From positions 3,952,728 to 4,016,727 of the forward strand of contig NZ_LT669941.1 of NCBI RefSeq assembly GCF_900128505.1: a stretch of 64,000 bases of DNA, written 5' to 3'. Numbering within the stretch: position 1 is the stretch's first letter; the number at the start of each line of letters is the position of its first letter. Below the pieces are notes generated by a model. It was not told where the DNA came from. It made no database searches and was given only the letters and a program-made list of their open reading frames with translations. The position numbers and the translations under genes are program-made. Shown piece by piece: positions 17,439-27,542 of this stretch. The DNA comes from Parabacteroides timonensis (GTDB lineage: Bacteria > Bacteroidota > Bacteroidia > Bacteroidales > Tannerellaceae).

Positions 17439-20400
17439 TTAAAATAACCGGACTATTAAATCAAAATTAGGGTCTCGTGAAGAAGTCTCCCACGGAGTAG
17501 TATCAGCCTGATCGTTTCGTGATCCAAGTATTCCTGTAGCTTTCTCCTTTTCCCCACGATAAATAGCTGCACACCATTGAGCAATACGATTTTCAGAGAA
17601 ATCAGTAGTCCAGGATACTACCATACGATCTGCTTCCGACTCTTTCCCCAATTCACGCAAAGCAAGTGCCGTTAACAGATTGCCAGAACCAAAATAAGAA
17701 TGTTCGGGTTGGAAGTTGGCTACCAATGACAAAAGTTCTTCTGCTTTCGCATTATTCCCTTGCCCAACATACGCTTCAGCTTCCAAATAATTTTCCAAGC
17801 GGCTATCGATCATATTATCATAAGGCTTTCCAACTCCGAGATTTTCTGGCCATTCTTTAGAAGCTTCCACATCAATCAGAACCTGCTTATAGTTTTTATG
17901 GCTCAACTGCTCCATTGCCTGATACAGATTAGCAGCACGGTATACAGCACGACCTGCATAAGCCCCTTCATTAGGCAATACTAACATTTTGTTTAATATA
18001 GAAATACATGTCTGATATTTACCAGTTTCACATAATGCTTTCGCATATTTTAAACCAATATAATAGTTGGATGGATATTTCTTCATATACTTCTTCCCTA
18101 CCTCTACAGCCTTTTGCCATTGATTTACAGATGTATAATAATTAATGAGAGCAAATCCAGTACGCCACAACATAGTTACTTCTTCAGCCTTCAGCAAATC
18201 GGACAATCGTGCTTCTCCTTCTTTCAGGGAAGCACGACTCAGATAGAAAGGAGCATAACCCGTTTCACCACAATCGTCGAATAGAGTAAGTGCTTTCTCT
18301 TTATTCTGGTTAGCCCACCAGATCAGACCTTCGTAATAACTGATCTTCCAGTTTCGACGAGTTATCTTAGCCCACTCTAAAGCCTTCAATGTAGAAGGAC
18401 GAAAAGGGAATACTGACTCAGGAGATTGGTTATTTGCCTTTTCTAGAATTTCCAGACTACCTGTTTTATCTCCCTTTTTATGTAACAGATAGGCCATTTT
18501 ATAATTGGCTATCGGATAATCAGAGGCAAAAGAAAGCAACGACAATGCATCCCCCTCACACCCTACCGACTCATACCATTCGGCCAATTCCATATAAGTC
18601 TCGAAAGGAAGTTCATTGCGAATCAATGACTCAAACTCTTTTTTATCCGTACTACCATCCAGCAGATACTTCTCGAACCTTGCCACATGAAACAAAGGAA
18701 ACTCCTCCAGCAGAGAGGAAATAACAGCCTTTCCCTTTTCCGGTCGATTTGTCTTACGGTAAATGATCATCAACACATGCTGTGCTGTTAAATTTAGCTG
18801 ATTAAATTCCAGGCTTTTCAATGCATAATGTTCTGCTTTGCTCCAATTATGATCAATCAGGTACATTTCAGCCAACTTCTCATAGGCAGTACTACGCACG
18901 GATGTAGAATAGGAAGCAACAGAGAAGCCATCCTTTGCATCTGTATTATTCCCCAATGCCATATTACACAGGCCATATAAATAGTTTGCTTCACCCTCAT
19001 ACGTATTTATACTTAAAGCTATACGACAATGTAACAATGCTTCCTCATAACGTCCCTGACGGTAATACAAGGAAGCAAGGCTTGTCAATGCCGGTAAGAA
19101 ATAAGGATCTTTTTTCAAAGAAGCACACAGGAACTTCTCAGCTTTTTCATATACTTTTTGGTTCATCCATTGTTCGCCTTGTGTATAAAGTCCATAAACT
19201 GAGTTCCAGTTGAAATCAGCAGGTAACTGTTTTGGACGACTCACGATATTATCTGAAGGTCTCTCCGAATAGACCAGCAAATTATCACCGATAACAACTT
19301 TCAACTTTCCAACCGGTATAGTAATGTTATTCAGAGAGATAGAATCTTTCCAGGATTTAAGAACATCGCAGTTCAGAGGGATTGAGTGTATCTCCTTTTC
19401 ATCTTCGAAAAGTTTTACTGTTGTTGAAAGTTTTTGCAAAGGAGAGAAATAGATTTTCAGAAAACCTTCCTCGCGCAGCACATTCAATGCTCCAATGCTA
19501 CTGGCCTTCGATACGCCTTTAATATCTTTTACCGGGAACCAATATTCTGTCCACTGATCGGTTGCCTGCGGGCTAAATGCAGTGTGTTTATAAGGAGTAA
19601 AGCTACTGTTAGATGCTGCCTGACTATACATACGTCCGGATTGCAACTCAATATACTGTCCATCCGTATCAGTCAGCAGATCTTCCCAAATACCACCTTC
19701 GCGTGAAAGTCCCCAAAGAAAGATCTTCATACCCAACTTCTCGTCATAATCAGCATGATGAATCGATCCGAAATTATAATCATGCCAATAAGCGCCATAA
19801 AAATCGTTATACTGACCTATTATATGATACGATTTAGAATTGCCGAAGTCATTCTTTTCATACCAGGAGATATCACGCCCCTGTTCATCCAGCGGGAAAG
19901 AACGCAGTTCACCACCATGCCCGATATAATTCGTACCGGGATAACAAAACTCTGCATTCCCGGCTGCCGGATACCCGGCATTCATCCATTGATAATAAGG
20001 CTGATCGATAGAAGAAGCATTATGCCAGGTGGTTTTCGTTGTGAAGTAAGCCTTATCTTTCGGTAGATTAACTTCAACCGTCCAAAACGTACGGGTAACC
20101 AGGTCATAAGAAGAGACATAACAACTGACACTACCGTCGGCTTTCTTCTTTGTCAGATAATCGACCGGGGTACTGGAAGTCGGAGCATGCCCGATAATAC
20201 CAAAATTAAATTCAATACCACCGGATGTCCAGGGACCGCGCATTGCTATATCCCGGAATTTGACAACATGGTTATTGTAGATAAACTCCTTCCCGGAAGT
20301 TTTATCCACCGCTCCCCATATTTTCCCTCCAATTTCAGGATAAAGCGTCAGTTTAATATAATCGTTCTCAAGCGATACAACTTTCCAATCTTTATCTATT

Positions 20401-20588
20401 CCTTTAGCTGCAAAGCCGTCAAAACGGAAATAAGGGTAAAAAAGATCGGAAGGATCGGCTACCGGATCAGGGTCGGAGAACGGATATGTTTTAATTGTCA
20501 GCATTGTCTCCATTACAATTGCCTGTTGTGCAAACAAGGGTTGTATCAAAAACAAACTCGCAAAAAAGGATATAATGTTTTTCTTCAT
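17439..20588 (-). CDS. Secreted DUF5107 protein with TPR repeats
   Basis: 1049 residues with signal peptide MKKNIISFFASLFLIQPLFA. The N-terminal third (about 40-330) is a DUF5107 domain with a galactose-mutarotase-like beta fold (for example LTLYPEIGGKIWGAVDKTSGKE and IEFNFGIIGHAPTSSTPVDY). The rest is tetratricopeptide-like helical repeats (from about 470, for example YFLPALTSLASLYYRQGRYE). The family accompanies glycan loci, but no enzyme activity is established, to my knowledge. It is the last gene of the second sigma/FecR/SusCD operon, 110 bp after the DUF4091 gene; that gap holds a hairpin. A carbohydrate-binding or processing role is inference. Confidence 0.85.
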   Translation of the reverse strand: MKKNIISFFASLFLIQPLFAQQAIVMETMLTIKTYPFSDPDPVADPSDLFYPYFRFDGFAAKGIDKDWKVVSLENDYIKLTLYPEIGGKIWGAVDKTSGKEFIYNNHVVKFRDIAMRGPWTSGGIEFNFGIIGHAPTSSTPVDYLTKKKADGSVSCYVSSYDLVTRTFWTVEVNLPKDKAYFTTKTTWHNASSIDQPYYQWMNAGYPAAGNAEFCYPGTNYIGHGGELRSFPLDEQGRDISWYEKNDFGNSKSYHIIGQYNDFYGAYWHDYNFGSIHHADYDEKLGMKIFLWGLSREGGIWEDLLTDTDGQYIELQSGRMYSQAASNSSFTPYKHTAFSPQATDQWTEYWFPVKDIKGVSKASSIGALNVLREEGFLKIYFSPLQKLSTTVKLFEDEKEIHSIPLNCDVLKSWKDSISLNNITIPVGKLKVVIGDNLLVYSERPSDNIVSRPKQLPADFNWNSVYGLYTQGEQWMNQKVYEKAEKFLCASLKKDPYFLPALTSLASLYYRQGRYEEALLHCRIALSINTYEGEANYLYGLCNMALGNNTDAKDGFSVASYSTSVRSTAYEKLAEMYLIDHNWSKAEHYALKSLEFNQLNLTAQHVLMIIYRKTNRPEKGKAVISSLLEEFPLFHVARFEKYLLDGSTDKKEFESLIRNELPFETYMELAEWYESVGCEGDALSLLSFASDYPIANYKMAYLLHKKGDKTGSLEILEKANNQSPESVFPFRPSTLKALEWAKITRRNWKISYYEGLIWWANQNKEKALTLFDDCGETGYAPFYLSRASLKEGEARLSDLLKAEEVTMLWRTGFALINYYTSVNQWQKAVEVGKKYMKKYPSNYYIGLKYAKALCETGKYQTCISILNKMLVLPNEGAYAGRAVYRAANLYQAMEQLSHKNYKQVLIDVEASKEWPENLGVGKPYDNMIDSRLENYLEAEAYVGQGNNAKAEELLSLVANFQPEHSYFGSGNLLTALALRELGKESEADRMVVSWTTDFSENRIAQWCAAIYRGEKEKATGILGSRNDQADTTPWETSSRDPNFDLIVRLF

Positions 20589-20607
20589 AAGCTATTTATT
20601 TAAAGTA

Positions 20608-20645
20608 TGAGTCCACTTCAAAAAGAGCTGTTTCAAGTGGACTCA
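20608..20645 (-). other. Hairpin in the leader of the DUF5107 gene
   Basis: TGAGTCCACTT pairs with AAGTGGACTCA (11 bp) across a loop of about 16 nt, 20 bp before the DUF5107 start. No U-run follows on the minus strand, so it looks like an intercistronic processing or stabilizing structure rather than a terminator. Confidence 0.55.
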
Positions 20646-20698
20646 ACTATACATACTCCCAAACAAATTATTGTACACTAATAAAGTGTGACACTCAT

Positions 20699-22528
20699 TT
20701 ATTTGTGTTTTTTCAATAATTCTTCTATACGTTCAGCCATCGCTTTCCGAGTAGAATATAAATCTGCTACATTTCTTGAAAAAGCCTTTACATCAACAAC
20801 CATATTTTTGACTTGCTCCGTTGCAAAATCTTTATCACCAAGTTCTCCAAGCATAGACAGATATACGTAATCTTCAATTCCTTCACGCAATAATTCAAAC
20901 CGGATCGATGAAACCGGTCCATTCACATTGGGTTGCCCTGTGTATCTTTCTACATAATCTCCTGGATACCAAAGAGACCCTTCACCATTCAATACAGATC
21001 CATCACTACACAGAAAACCTGAATGAAATGTATTTGCATTTAACCATGGATTTGCAGTTTCGGACCACCAGTTAATAGCCCAATATAATATACCGTCCAT
21101 CTTATATCGTGAGGTTATCCATGGAACCATAACTAAATCCATCGCCGGAGCATCTATGAAATAATTAGGTTGCGGAAAACATTGGTCGCAAGAGATATAC
21201 CAGGTAATTTCCCCTCCTCTGCTCTTCTCATCCAATATCGCTTGTTTTACCAGCGGATCATTTAAATGATTTCCGTGTATGGAATAGTTAGTTACATACC
21301 CCTGCAAAGATCCCCATTCCGGATGGTCTTTCGGAAAAACAGGAGTCCTTGTTACTAAAAACGGAACATTTGTAGTAGACTCTTTTACTAATGAACCCCA
21401 TTTCCGGGTATTTTCATAATCTTCTAATGAACGAGGTTCATCAATCGGACTATTAAAAACAAGACGATCATGCCATTTATTTTTATTGAAATACGCTTCG
21501 ACTTGCGATAAATATGACTTTACGATTTTATTATATTCATCAGAAAATGGCTGAGCTGTCATCAATCGGTTCAAATTACCGGGAAAAGCATTTAAAAGGA
21601 CACGTTTTGTTTTTAGCGTATTCATATAATAAAGGTACCTTTCATGGTCAAATGTTACTTTTACTTTATTATCTTTCAATTCTATATCCGGCCGCAACAT
21701 ATCATTAAACCAAGGTTCCATCCTATTAGTGAATAACTTATCATAATATACCTGAGTTATATCAGTCACTTCATCAGAGTTACTCGGCTTATGATAAAAA
21801 TGTGCCAACTGATCTTTTGAAACGTTCATATAAGTGATTAAAGAAGTCTGATCCGGCAATGAAAAATCATAAACCTTGACAACCAACTGCAGTTTCTGAA
21901 CCAGTTCCCCATGTTGAGTCACTTCTATATTACCTGAATATTCACCCCCTTTTGTTCCTGAAGGGATAAACATATCAACCCATATAGGCCTATTTTTGAC
22001 AATATCATACTGAGCCGCCATACTAAAAGGTTTTTTAATGGGAACTATCGCATCAGGCCAATAACCGGTTGCTCCGACAGCACTTGATGTTGCGAAAAGC
22101 ATTATATAGTGTTCCAGATAACAATTGATATTTTCTTTCCGGATCTTATTACCTTGCGCCGAAGTCAGATCTGAAGTTTCGATCATAAAACCATCTGGTA
22201 CTTTTATCTCCCGTGGAGAGCCTTTTACCGATGTTGTTATTACAACCTGAAAAGGAACATGTTCATTTCCAGCTCCCGCTACAGCTATCTTTTTATCTTT
22301 TTCGGACCAAATAAGATTATCTTTTTCGATCCTATCGTCCGAACGAACTTTTTGTTCTGCAGGAGCTACCCATACAGTCAGTTTTTTCTCATTATTACTT
22401 TCAGAGTCATCCCCTATTGCACCTGTTTGTGCAATTACCTGAGAATTCAAATGAGTTACAGACAATAAAAAAGAACAGGAAAAAAGAAAGAGTCTAAGCG
22501 CTCTTCCTATTATATTTATAGTATTCAT
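20699..22528 (-). CDS. Secreted DUF4091 glycoside-hydrolase-like protein
   Basis: 609 residues with an N-terminal signal (RLFLFSCSFLLSVTHLNSQ region). The N-terminal half is beta-rich (AVAGAGNEHVPFQVVIT). The C-terminal half is a TIM-barrel-like domain matching the DUF4091 family, with FNSPIDEPRSLEDYENTRKW and the aromatic-rich LYWAINWWSETANPWLNANT. Acidic residues in DEP are candidate catalytic groups by analogy with clan-A hydrolases. It starts 24 bp after susD and is the only candidate glycoside hydrolase of the second SusCD operon. The substrate is unknown. Confidence 0.85.
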   Translation of the reverse strand: MNTINIIGRALRLFLFSCSFLLSVTHLNSQVIAQTGAIGDDSESNNEKKLTVWVAPAEQKVRSDDRIEKDNLIWSEKDKKIAVAGAGNEHVPFQVVITTSVKGSPREIKVPDGFMIETSDLTSAQGNKIRKENINCYLEHYIMLFATSSAVGATGYWPDAIVPIKKPFSMAAQYDIVKNRPIWVDMFIPSGTKGGEYSGNIEVTQHGELVQKLQLVVKVYDFSLPDQTSLITYMNVSKDQLAHFYHKPSNSDEVTDITQVYYDKLFTNRMEPWFNDMLRPDIELKDNKVKVTFDHERYLYYMNTLKTKRVLLNAFPGNLNRLMTAQPFSDEYNKIVKSYLSQVEAYFNKNKWHDRLVFNSPIDEPRSLEDYENTRKWGSLVKESTTNVPFLVTRTPVFPKDHPEWGSLQGYVTNYSIHGNHLNDPLVKQAILDEKSRGGEITWYISCDQCFPQPNYFIDAPAMDLVMVPWITSRYKMDGILYWAINWWSETANPWLNANTFHSGFLCSDGSVLNGEGSLWYPGDYVERYTGQPNVNGPVSSIRFELLREGIEDYVYLSMLGELGDKDFATEQVKNMVVDVKAFSRNVADLYSTRKAMAERIEELLKKHK

Positions 22529-22552
22529 ATTGTATCTATTTATGGGTTAATA

Positions 22553-23971
22553 TTAATCCTGATAACCTGGATTTTGCTTCATATTAGGATTTAATCTTAT
22601 CTCACTTTCCGGGATCGGAAACAGGTAATCATTTTCTGAATAATTCTGCTTATATTCTTCCCTGGTTACCTCATAAAGAATTCTTTTCCTTACAATATCA
22701 TTCCACCGGTCGTATTCAAAACAAAGTTCCAAGCTACGTTCATGGATCACTGCCTTATCAAAGGCTTCTTTTGTCATGTTTGTACTTAAAAGCGGGTAAT
22801 TGGGATTAGGCTGATAGTCATTCGCGCGATCAATTACGGAATTTATCGCATCAACAGCAGCCTGACTCGGAGCTCCTTTAGACATATTATCGGCTTCCGC
22901 AAATATCAATAAAACATCTGCATATCTGACAATCGGGATGTTTATCGTTGTAAATCCTCTGTCGAAATTCTCCCAGGTATCGTACAGATATTTCTGAATA
23001 CCCACATTTCGACCTAACTCTGCAGCAGGTACACCATTTTTGTCATGGGTTTCCAAATAGATATGTTTTCTGGGTTGTTCGTTGTATACGGAGTCTACCC
23101 AAACCTGATCGGCAGCATAATCCGACCATCCATATATAGAACTCCAAACACGAGGATCTGTCGACGGGCACTCTTCATTGGCAACAAAACTCCACATCAT
23201 CTCAGGTCCCTCTTCAGTCTTCATCGAAAATACATCTCTGATATCTTTAACAAGGCTATACCTATTAGAGTCTATTACCTCTTTAGCCAAGCCAGCAGCT
23301 TTTGCATAATAACTAACCTCATTAAGAGGAGCCGTTGCCATAGTCAAATAGGCTTTTGCTAAGAGAGCTTTAGCAACCAATTTATTCGGACGTCCGAATG
23401 ATCCCCAGTCATCAGGAAGTTTATCAATAGCTTCTTCAAAATCACTCACTATTAAAGCATATGTGTCTTCCACAGAAGAACGTTCGGGTAGTATAGTAAA
23501 ATAATCATCGACATCATCTTCGGTCAGAATTTGCATACCTCCCCACATCCGTACTAATTGGAAATAGTTCCAAGCCCTTAAAAACTTCAATTGTCCGACC
23601 AATTGATCTACCTCTTCCTGTGAAGTACCTTCCAGTCCTTTGTCTTTTATCGACCTCAAAGCAAAGTTGAGATCTTTTATATTTCCAAAATGAAGATTAT
23701 AGATATCCGATCCATGGTTCAAGCCAATAACCAAATCTCCTCCATAATCTTGATCCGAGTGACGATGCAATGCAGGATTATATGCATATCCTCCCCAGGA
23801 ATGAAACGCTCTGTACATAGAAGCAGTCAAAATAGTCTCGATCTGGGTAGGAGTACTAAAATAATTATCAGGAGTAGTAAATCCTTTAGGCTCTTCCGAT
23901 AAATCAAATAAATCACAACTTGGAATTATCAATAGCAGAAAAAATCCCAACACTAATATATATCGTTTCAT
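22553..23971 (-). CDS. SusD/RagB family nutrient-binding lipoprotein
   Basis: 472 residues, surface glycan-binding lipoprotein with lipobox IPSC (Cys19). N-terminal SusD-like helices (FSTPTQIETILTASMYRAFH, LKFLRAWNYFQLVRMWGG) are followed by the C-terminal RagB/SusD segment with VRYADVLLIFAEADNM, IHERSLELCFEYDRWNDIV, and the closing NMKQNPGYQD. It lies 12 bp downstream of its SusC. It belongs to the shorter SusD subgroup compared with the 587-residue first copy. Confidence 0.95.
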   Translation of the reverse strand: MKRYILVLGFFLLLIIPSCDLFDLSEEPKGFTTPDNYFSTPTQIETILTASMYRAFHSWGGYAYNPALHRHSDQDYGGDLVIGLNHGSDIYNLHFGNIKDLNFALRSIKDKGLEGTSQEEVDQLVGQLKFLRAWNYFQLVRMWGGMQILTEDDVDDYFTILPERSSVEDTYALIVSDFEEAIDKLPDDWGSFGRPNKLVAKALLAKAYLTMATAPLNEVSYYAKAAGLAKEVIDSNRYSLVKDIRDVFSMKTEEGPEMMWSFVANEECPSTDPRVWSSIYGWSDYAADQVWVDSVYNEQPRKHIYLETHDKNGVPAAELGRNVGIQKYLYDTWENFDRGFTTINIPIVRYADVLLIFAEADNMSKGAPSQAAVDAINSVIDRANDYQPNPNYPLLSTNMTKEAFDKAVIHERSLELCFEYDRWNDIVRKRILYEVTREEYKQNYSENDYLFPIPESEIRLNPNMKQNPGYQD

Positions 23972-23983
23972 ATCTTTAAAAGT

Positions 23984-26900
23984 TTACAAATTAATATTTA
24001 CACCCAGGCTGATTACTCTTGAAGACGGATAACTATTAAAATCGGTACCCAATTGTGCATCACTTCCGGTAAATGAACTAACTTCAGGATCAAAACCTTT
24101 ATATTTGGTTATGGTGAACAGGTTGGTCGCTGTCAGATAGACTCTAATATGTTCAAATACACTAATCTTATCAAAAGTATAGCCAAGTGTAAGATTTTTA
24201 AGTCTGATATAAGAACCGTTCTCTATCCATCTTTCATTAACATTTCCACCTGAAGTAGGGAATGTGATTGTACTAACAAAATGATTATCAGGGTGAGCTG
24301 CATCCCAGTTATTACGGTACGCCTCTCTGTAACTTGCTGCATATAATGCAGGGACATCGGTGTTTTGATGCTCGGGAGTCCATCGGTCAAATTTGGCAGT
24401 GCCGTACCCAACTCCTTCGTCCCTTTTTATTCTCGCAACATTAAATATATCATTACCACATGTACCCTGAAACAGGAAGGTCAAATCAAAATTTTTGTAT
24501 TTAAACCGGTTTGTAATACCAAAGATCATCTTAGGCAAAGTGTTTCCTATGACTTTCCAATCATTATCATAATCAATTTTACCATCATTATTCACATCTG
24601 TATACTTTGGATCACCAGGCAATTGACCATATCTTGCAGCCTCGTTCACTTCGTCGGCTTTCCAGGTCCCTTCATAACCAAATCCCATGATTTGTCCGAA
24701 CGGTTGTCCTTTTGTAAGAAACATGAATGGAATATTCGTACCATGTCCGCTACCTCCGGCAGAATAGGATATAAAGTCCTCACCTCCTAAGTCCAATACT
24801 TTTGTTTTTGAGAAGGTAGTATTTATTCCCGGACTCCATTCCAATTCTCCAAAATTGAAATTTCCATTCACTGAGAGTTCCCAGCCTTTATTTCCCATCT
24901 TTCCTACATTATCTATTATACTATTCAAACCGGTTGATCGGGGTATTTCTCTCATCATCAATAAATTCGAAGTGACCTTATCATAATACTCGCCGGTAAA
25001 CTGAAGCATACCGTTCCATAATGATAGATTTAATCCAAGATTATACTGGCGAGTACTTTCCCACTTTAAGTTCGGATTTGACGCAGAAATTACGGCGTAT
25101 CCTAAATTAGAAGCATCCCCTCCGTACCAAGGGTATTTTCCACTACTTCCTATCTGGGAAATTGTTTGGAAATTGCTAATTGCCTGGTTTCCGGTATTTC
25201 CCCAGCTCGCCCGGATCATTAAATCATCAATCCAAGTAAAATCTTTCATAAAGTGTTCCCGGGAAAGTCTCCATCCGATAGAAGCCGCAGGAAAATATCC
25301 CCATTTATTATTCTCTCCAAAAACAGAAGAACCGTCTGCACGAATACTCATGGAAAGCAAATACTTATTATCGTATCCATAATTGATTCTTCCAACTCCG
25401 GATAAGATTTTCCGATGCCCCTGTCCTGAACTCGTCTTCTGTATTTTGGCTGCATTCAGATCATAGATACCGGTTTCCTGCATAGCAAAATTGCTGTTAT
25501 TAATATAACTCCAGGTTTCATCATTCACCTTTATTTCACCTACCGCAGTAAAATTAAGATTATGCAAACCGATATCTCTCGTATAATTCAATACATTGGA
25601 GTTCTGCAAATCCTTAGAATATGTATTTCTAACCCGACCTATACCATTCGACTGGTTCCCCATAAATGTTTTCATATTATAAAACTGGTCGGTTTCACTT
25701 TGTGTGATCCTTGCTCCCCCATTAACTTGAAAAGAGAAATATTTGAGGAATTTAAAATCCAACACTACATTAATGTTGTTGTGAACTATTCTCCTGTCGT
25801 TTTGGGTCTCTTTCGCACTAGCGACAGGATTCCAAACAGCTGGGTCCCCAATCCGATTGTTAGCCTTCGAATAATTCCCATTTGCATCATAAACGGGGAT
25901 TGTAGGAGAAAAGACCACAGCACCAAGTACAGGATTACCCGGCCAGTCTATTCCTCCTCCAAAATCAGCACCCGATCTATTTTGTATCGCCCCATCCCAG
26001 TTAAGAGAAACGTTCAACCAATCGGTTATAGTTGCACCAATATTTGACCGCAGGGAATAGCGTTCGTAGCCAGAATTGATCATAATACCGTCCTGATTGA
26101 GGAATGAACCTGAAACAAAATAGTTGACTTTTTTGGTTTTTCCACTAACAGAAAGTTGATGGCTTTGTATAAGTGCCGGCCGATAGACTTCATCCATCCA
26201 GTTTGTACCTCCACTTTCTTCAAGATCTTTAATTTGTGCGTCTGTGAAAAGAGGCTCGGGAACTCTGTCCAGATCATTGGCGATCTCTATCGCATTTAGT
26301 TCTCTCGCATAGTCTGCCGCATTCATTAATTCTACACCGCCCATAAGGATTTTCGAAAATCCGACTTCCGATGAGTAATTTATAGAAGGTTTTTCTGAAG
26401 TACCCTTTTTAGTCGTTATAAGAATGACTCCATTTGCTCCCTGCGCACCATAAATGGCAGTTGCAGCCGCATCCTTTAACACTTCTATCGATGCAATATC
26501 ATTAGGGTTTATCGACCTTAATTCGCCACCTTGAAATCCATCAATGACTATCAGGGCATTGTTTCCACCTTGAATTGAATTCATACCTCTGATTCGTATA
26601 GTTGTCTCTGCTCCTGGTGAACCGTCTGTATTTAAGACCATAACACCCGCTGCCTGTCCCTGCAACATCTGGTCAACCCGCTGAGTAGCCACGGGTTTAA
26701 CAGCAGTCAAAGGAATACTACTGATAGCACCTGTTATTACACTCTTTTTCATGGCACCATAACCCACTACCACTACTTCATCCAATGCCTGGAGGTCTTC
26801 CTGAAACAAAATGGTAAAAAAGCTTTTGCCGTCTACTGCTATTTCTTGTGGGATATAGCCAAGATAAGAAACCTGTAACATCGCATTTTCCGAAACAGTA

Positions 26901-27409
26901 AGAGAAAAGTTACCGTCTATGTCCGTTATGATGCCATTAGTAGTTCCTTTTTCCACTACATTCGCTCCGATAACAGGATCACCTTTACTATCTTTTACAA
27001 TTCCTTTTATTTGTTTCCCCTTTTGCTGGGCAAGCAAACTTTTCTTCATTAAGAGAATATTCTTCCCTTCCATCGCATAAACAATTTCCGAGTTTTCGAA
27101 TAATCTGTTTAAAACTTCCGCTACAGATACATCAGTTGCTGTAAAAGAGATCCGATGACTCAGATCCACTTTGCTATTATTATATACAAACAGATAATCA
27201 GTCTGTTCTTCTATTTGTTTAATTATATCTTTTGTTTGCAACTGATTCGCATCGATACTGACACGCGCGGTCTGGGAGTTCACATTAACAGAAAAAACCA
27301 TCGAAACACATAATACTAAAAAGATTAAGATTAACTTCATAACTCGATAGATGTGTTTAAATTCACTTAATAACAGGGCATAGTTTTCTCCTGTACATTT
27401 TTTTTTCAT
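23984..27409 (-). CDS. SusC/RagA family TonB-linked outer membrane transporter with STN domain
   Basis: 1141 residues. An N-terminal extension and signal (a second start, MKLILIFLVLCVSM, 23 codons in, is possible) is followed by an STN domain (about 50-120, including IKQIEEQTDYLFVYNNSKVD), a carboxypeptidase-regulatory-like domain starting IKGIVKDSKGDPVIGANV, the plug (QALDEVVVVGYGAMKKS), and a barrel ending VISLGVNINL. The STN domain and the upstream fecR and sigma genes mark it as a signalling transporter like the first copy. Confidence 0.96.
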   Translation of the reverse strand: MKKKCTGENYALLLSEFKHIYRVMKLILIFLVLCVSMVFSVNVNSQTARVSIDANQLQTKDIIKQIEEQTDYLFVYNNSKVDLSHRISFTATDVSVAEVLNRLFENSEIVYAMEGKNILLMKKSLLAQQKGKQIKGIVKDSKGDPVIGANVVEKGTTNGIITDIDGNFSLTVSENAMLQVSYLGYIPQEIAVDGKSFFTILFQEDLQALDEVVVVGYGAMKKSVITGAISSIPLTAVKPVATQRVDQMLQGQAAGVMVLNTDGSPGAETTIRIRGMNSIQGGNNALIVIDGFQGGELRSINPNDIASIEVLKDAAATAIYGAQGANGVILITTKKGTSEKPSINYSSEVGFSKILMGGVELMNAADYARELNAIEIANDLDRVPEPLFTDAQIKDLEESGGTNWMDEVYRPALIQSHQLSVSGKTKKVNYFVSGSFLNQDGIMINSGYERYSLRSNIGATITDWLNVSLNWDGAIQNRSGADFGGGIDWPGNPVLGAVVFSPTIPVYDANGNYSKANNRIGDPAVWNPVASAKETQNDRRIVHNNINVVLDFKFLKYFSFQVNGGARITQSETDQFYNMKTFMGNQSNGIGRVRNTYSKDLQNSNVLNYTRDIGLHNLNFTAVGEIKVNDETWSYINNSNFAMQETGIYDLNAAKIQKTSSGQGHRKILSGVGRINYGYDNKYLLSMSIRADGSSVFGENNKWGYFPAASIGWRLSREHFMKDFTWIDDLMIRASWGNTGNQAISNFQTISQIGSSGKYPWYGGDASNLGYAVISASNPNLKWESTRQYNLGLNLSLWNGMLQFTGEYYDKVTSNLLMMREIPRSTGLNSIIDNVGKMGNKGWELSVNGNFNFGELEWSPGINTTFSKTKVLDLGGEDFISYSAGGSGHGTNIPFMFLTKGQPFGQIMGFGYEGTWKADEVNEAARYGQLPGDPKYTDVNNDGKIDYDNDWKVIGNTLPKMIFGITNRFKYKNFDLTFLFQGTCGNDIFNVARIKRDEGVGYGTAKFDRWTPEHQNTDVPALYAASYREAYRNNWDAAHPDNHFVSTITFPTSGGNVNERWIENGSYIRLKNLTLGYTFDKISVFEHIRVYLTATNLFTITKYKGFDPEVSSFTGSDAQLGTDFNSYPSSRVISLGVNINL

Positions 27410-27477
27410 AACTTTGTATTATCTAAAATGTTAGTACTTGATTATAAAGCTTACGTCATTTTGCTGACATTTTTTCC

Positions 27478-27505
27478 ACCGGATTATGTTACAGCATAAT
27501 CCGGT
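27478..27505 (-). other. Hairpin between fecR and susC (second locus)
   Basis: A perfect 11-bp stem ACCGGATTATG/CATAATCCGGT with a 6-nt loop. On the minus strand the following bases are GGAAAAAA rather than a U-run, so it is not a normal terminator for the operon. It occupies the same place as the hairpin at 5825-5855. Confidence 0.7.
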
Positions 27506-27542
27506 TTCTTTCGTTCACCATCCTTATTTCTCCATAGGCAAT

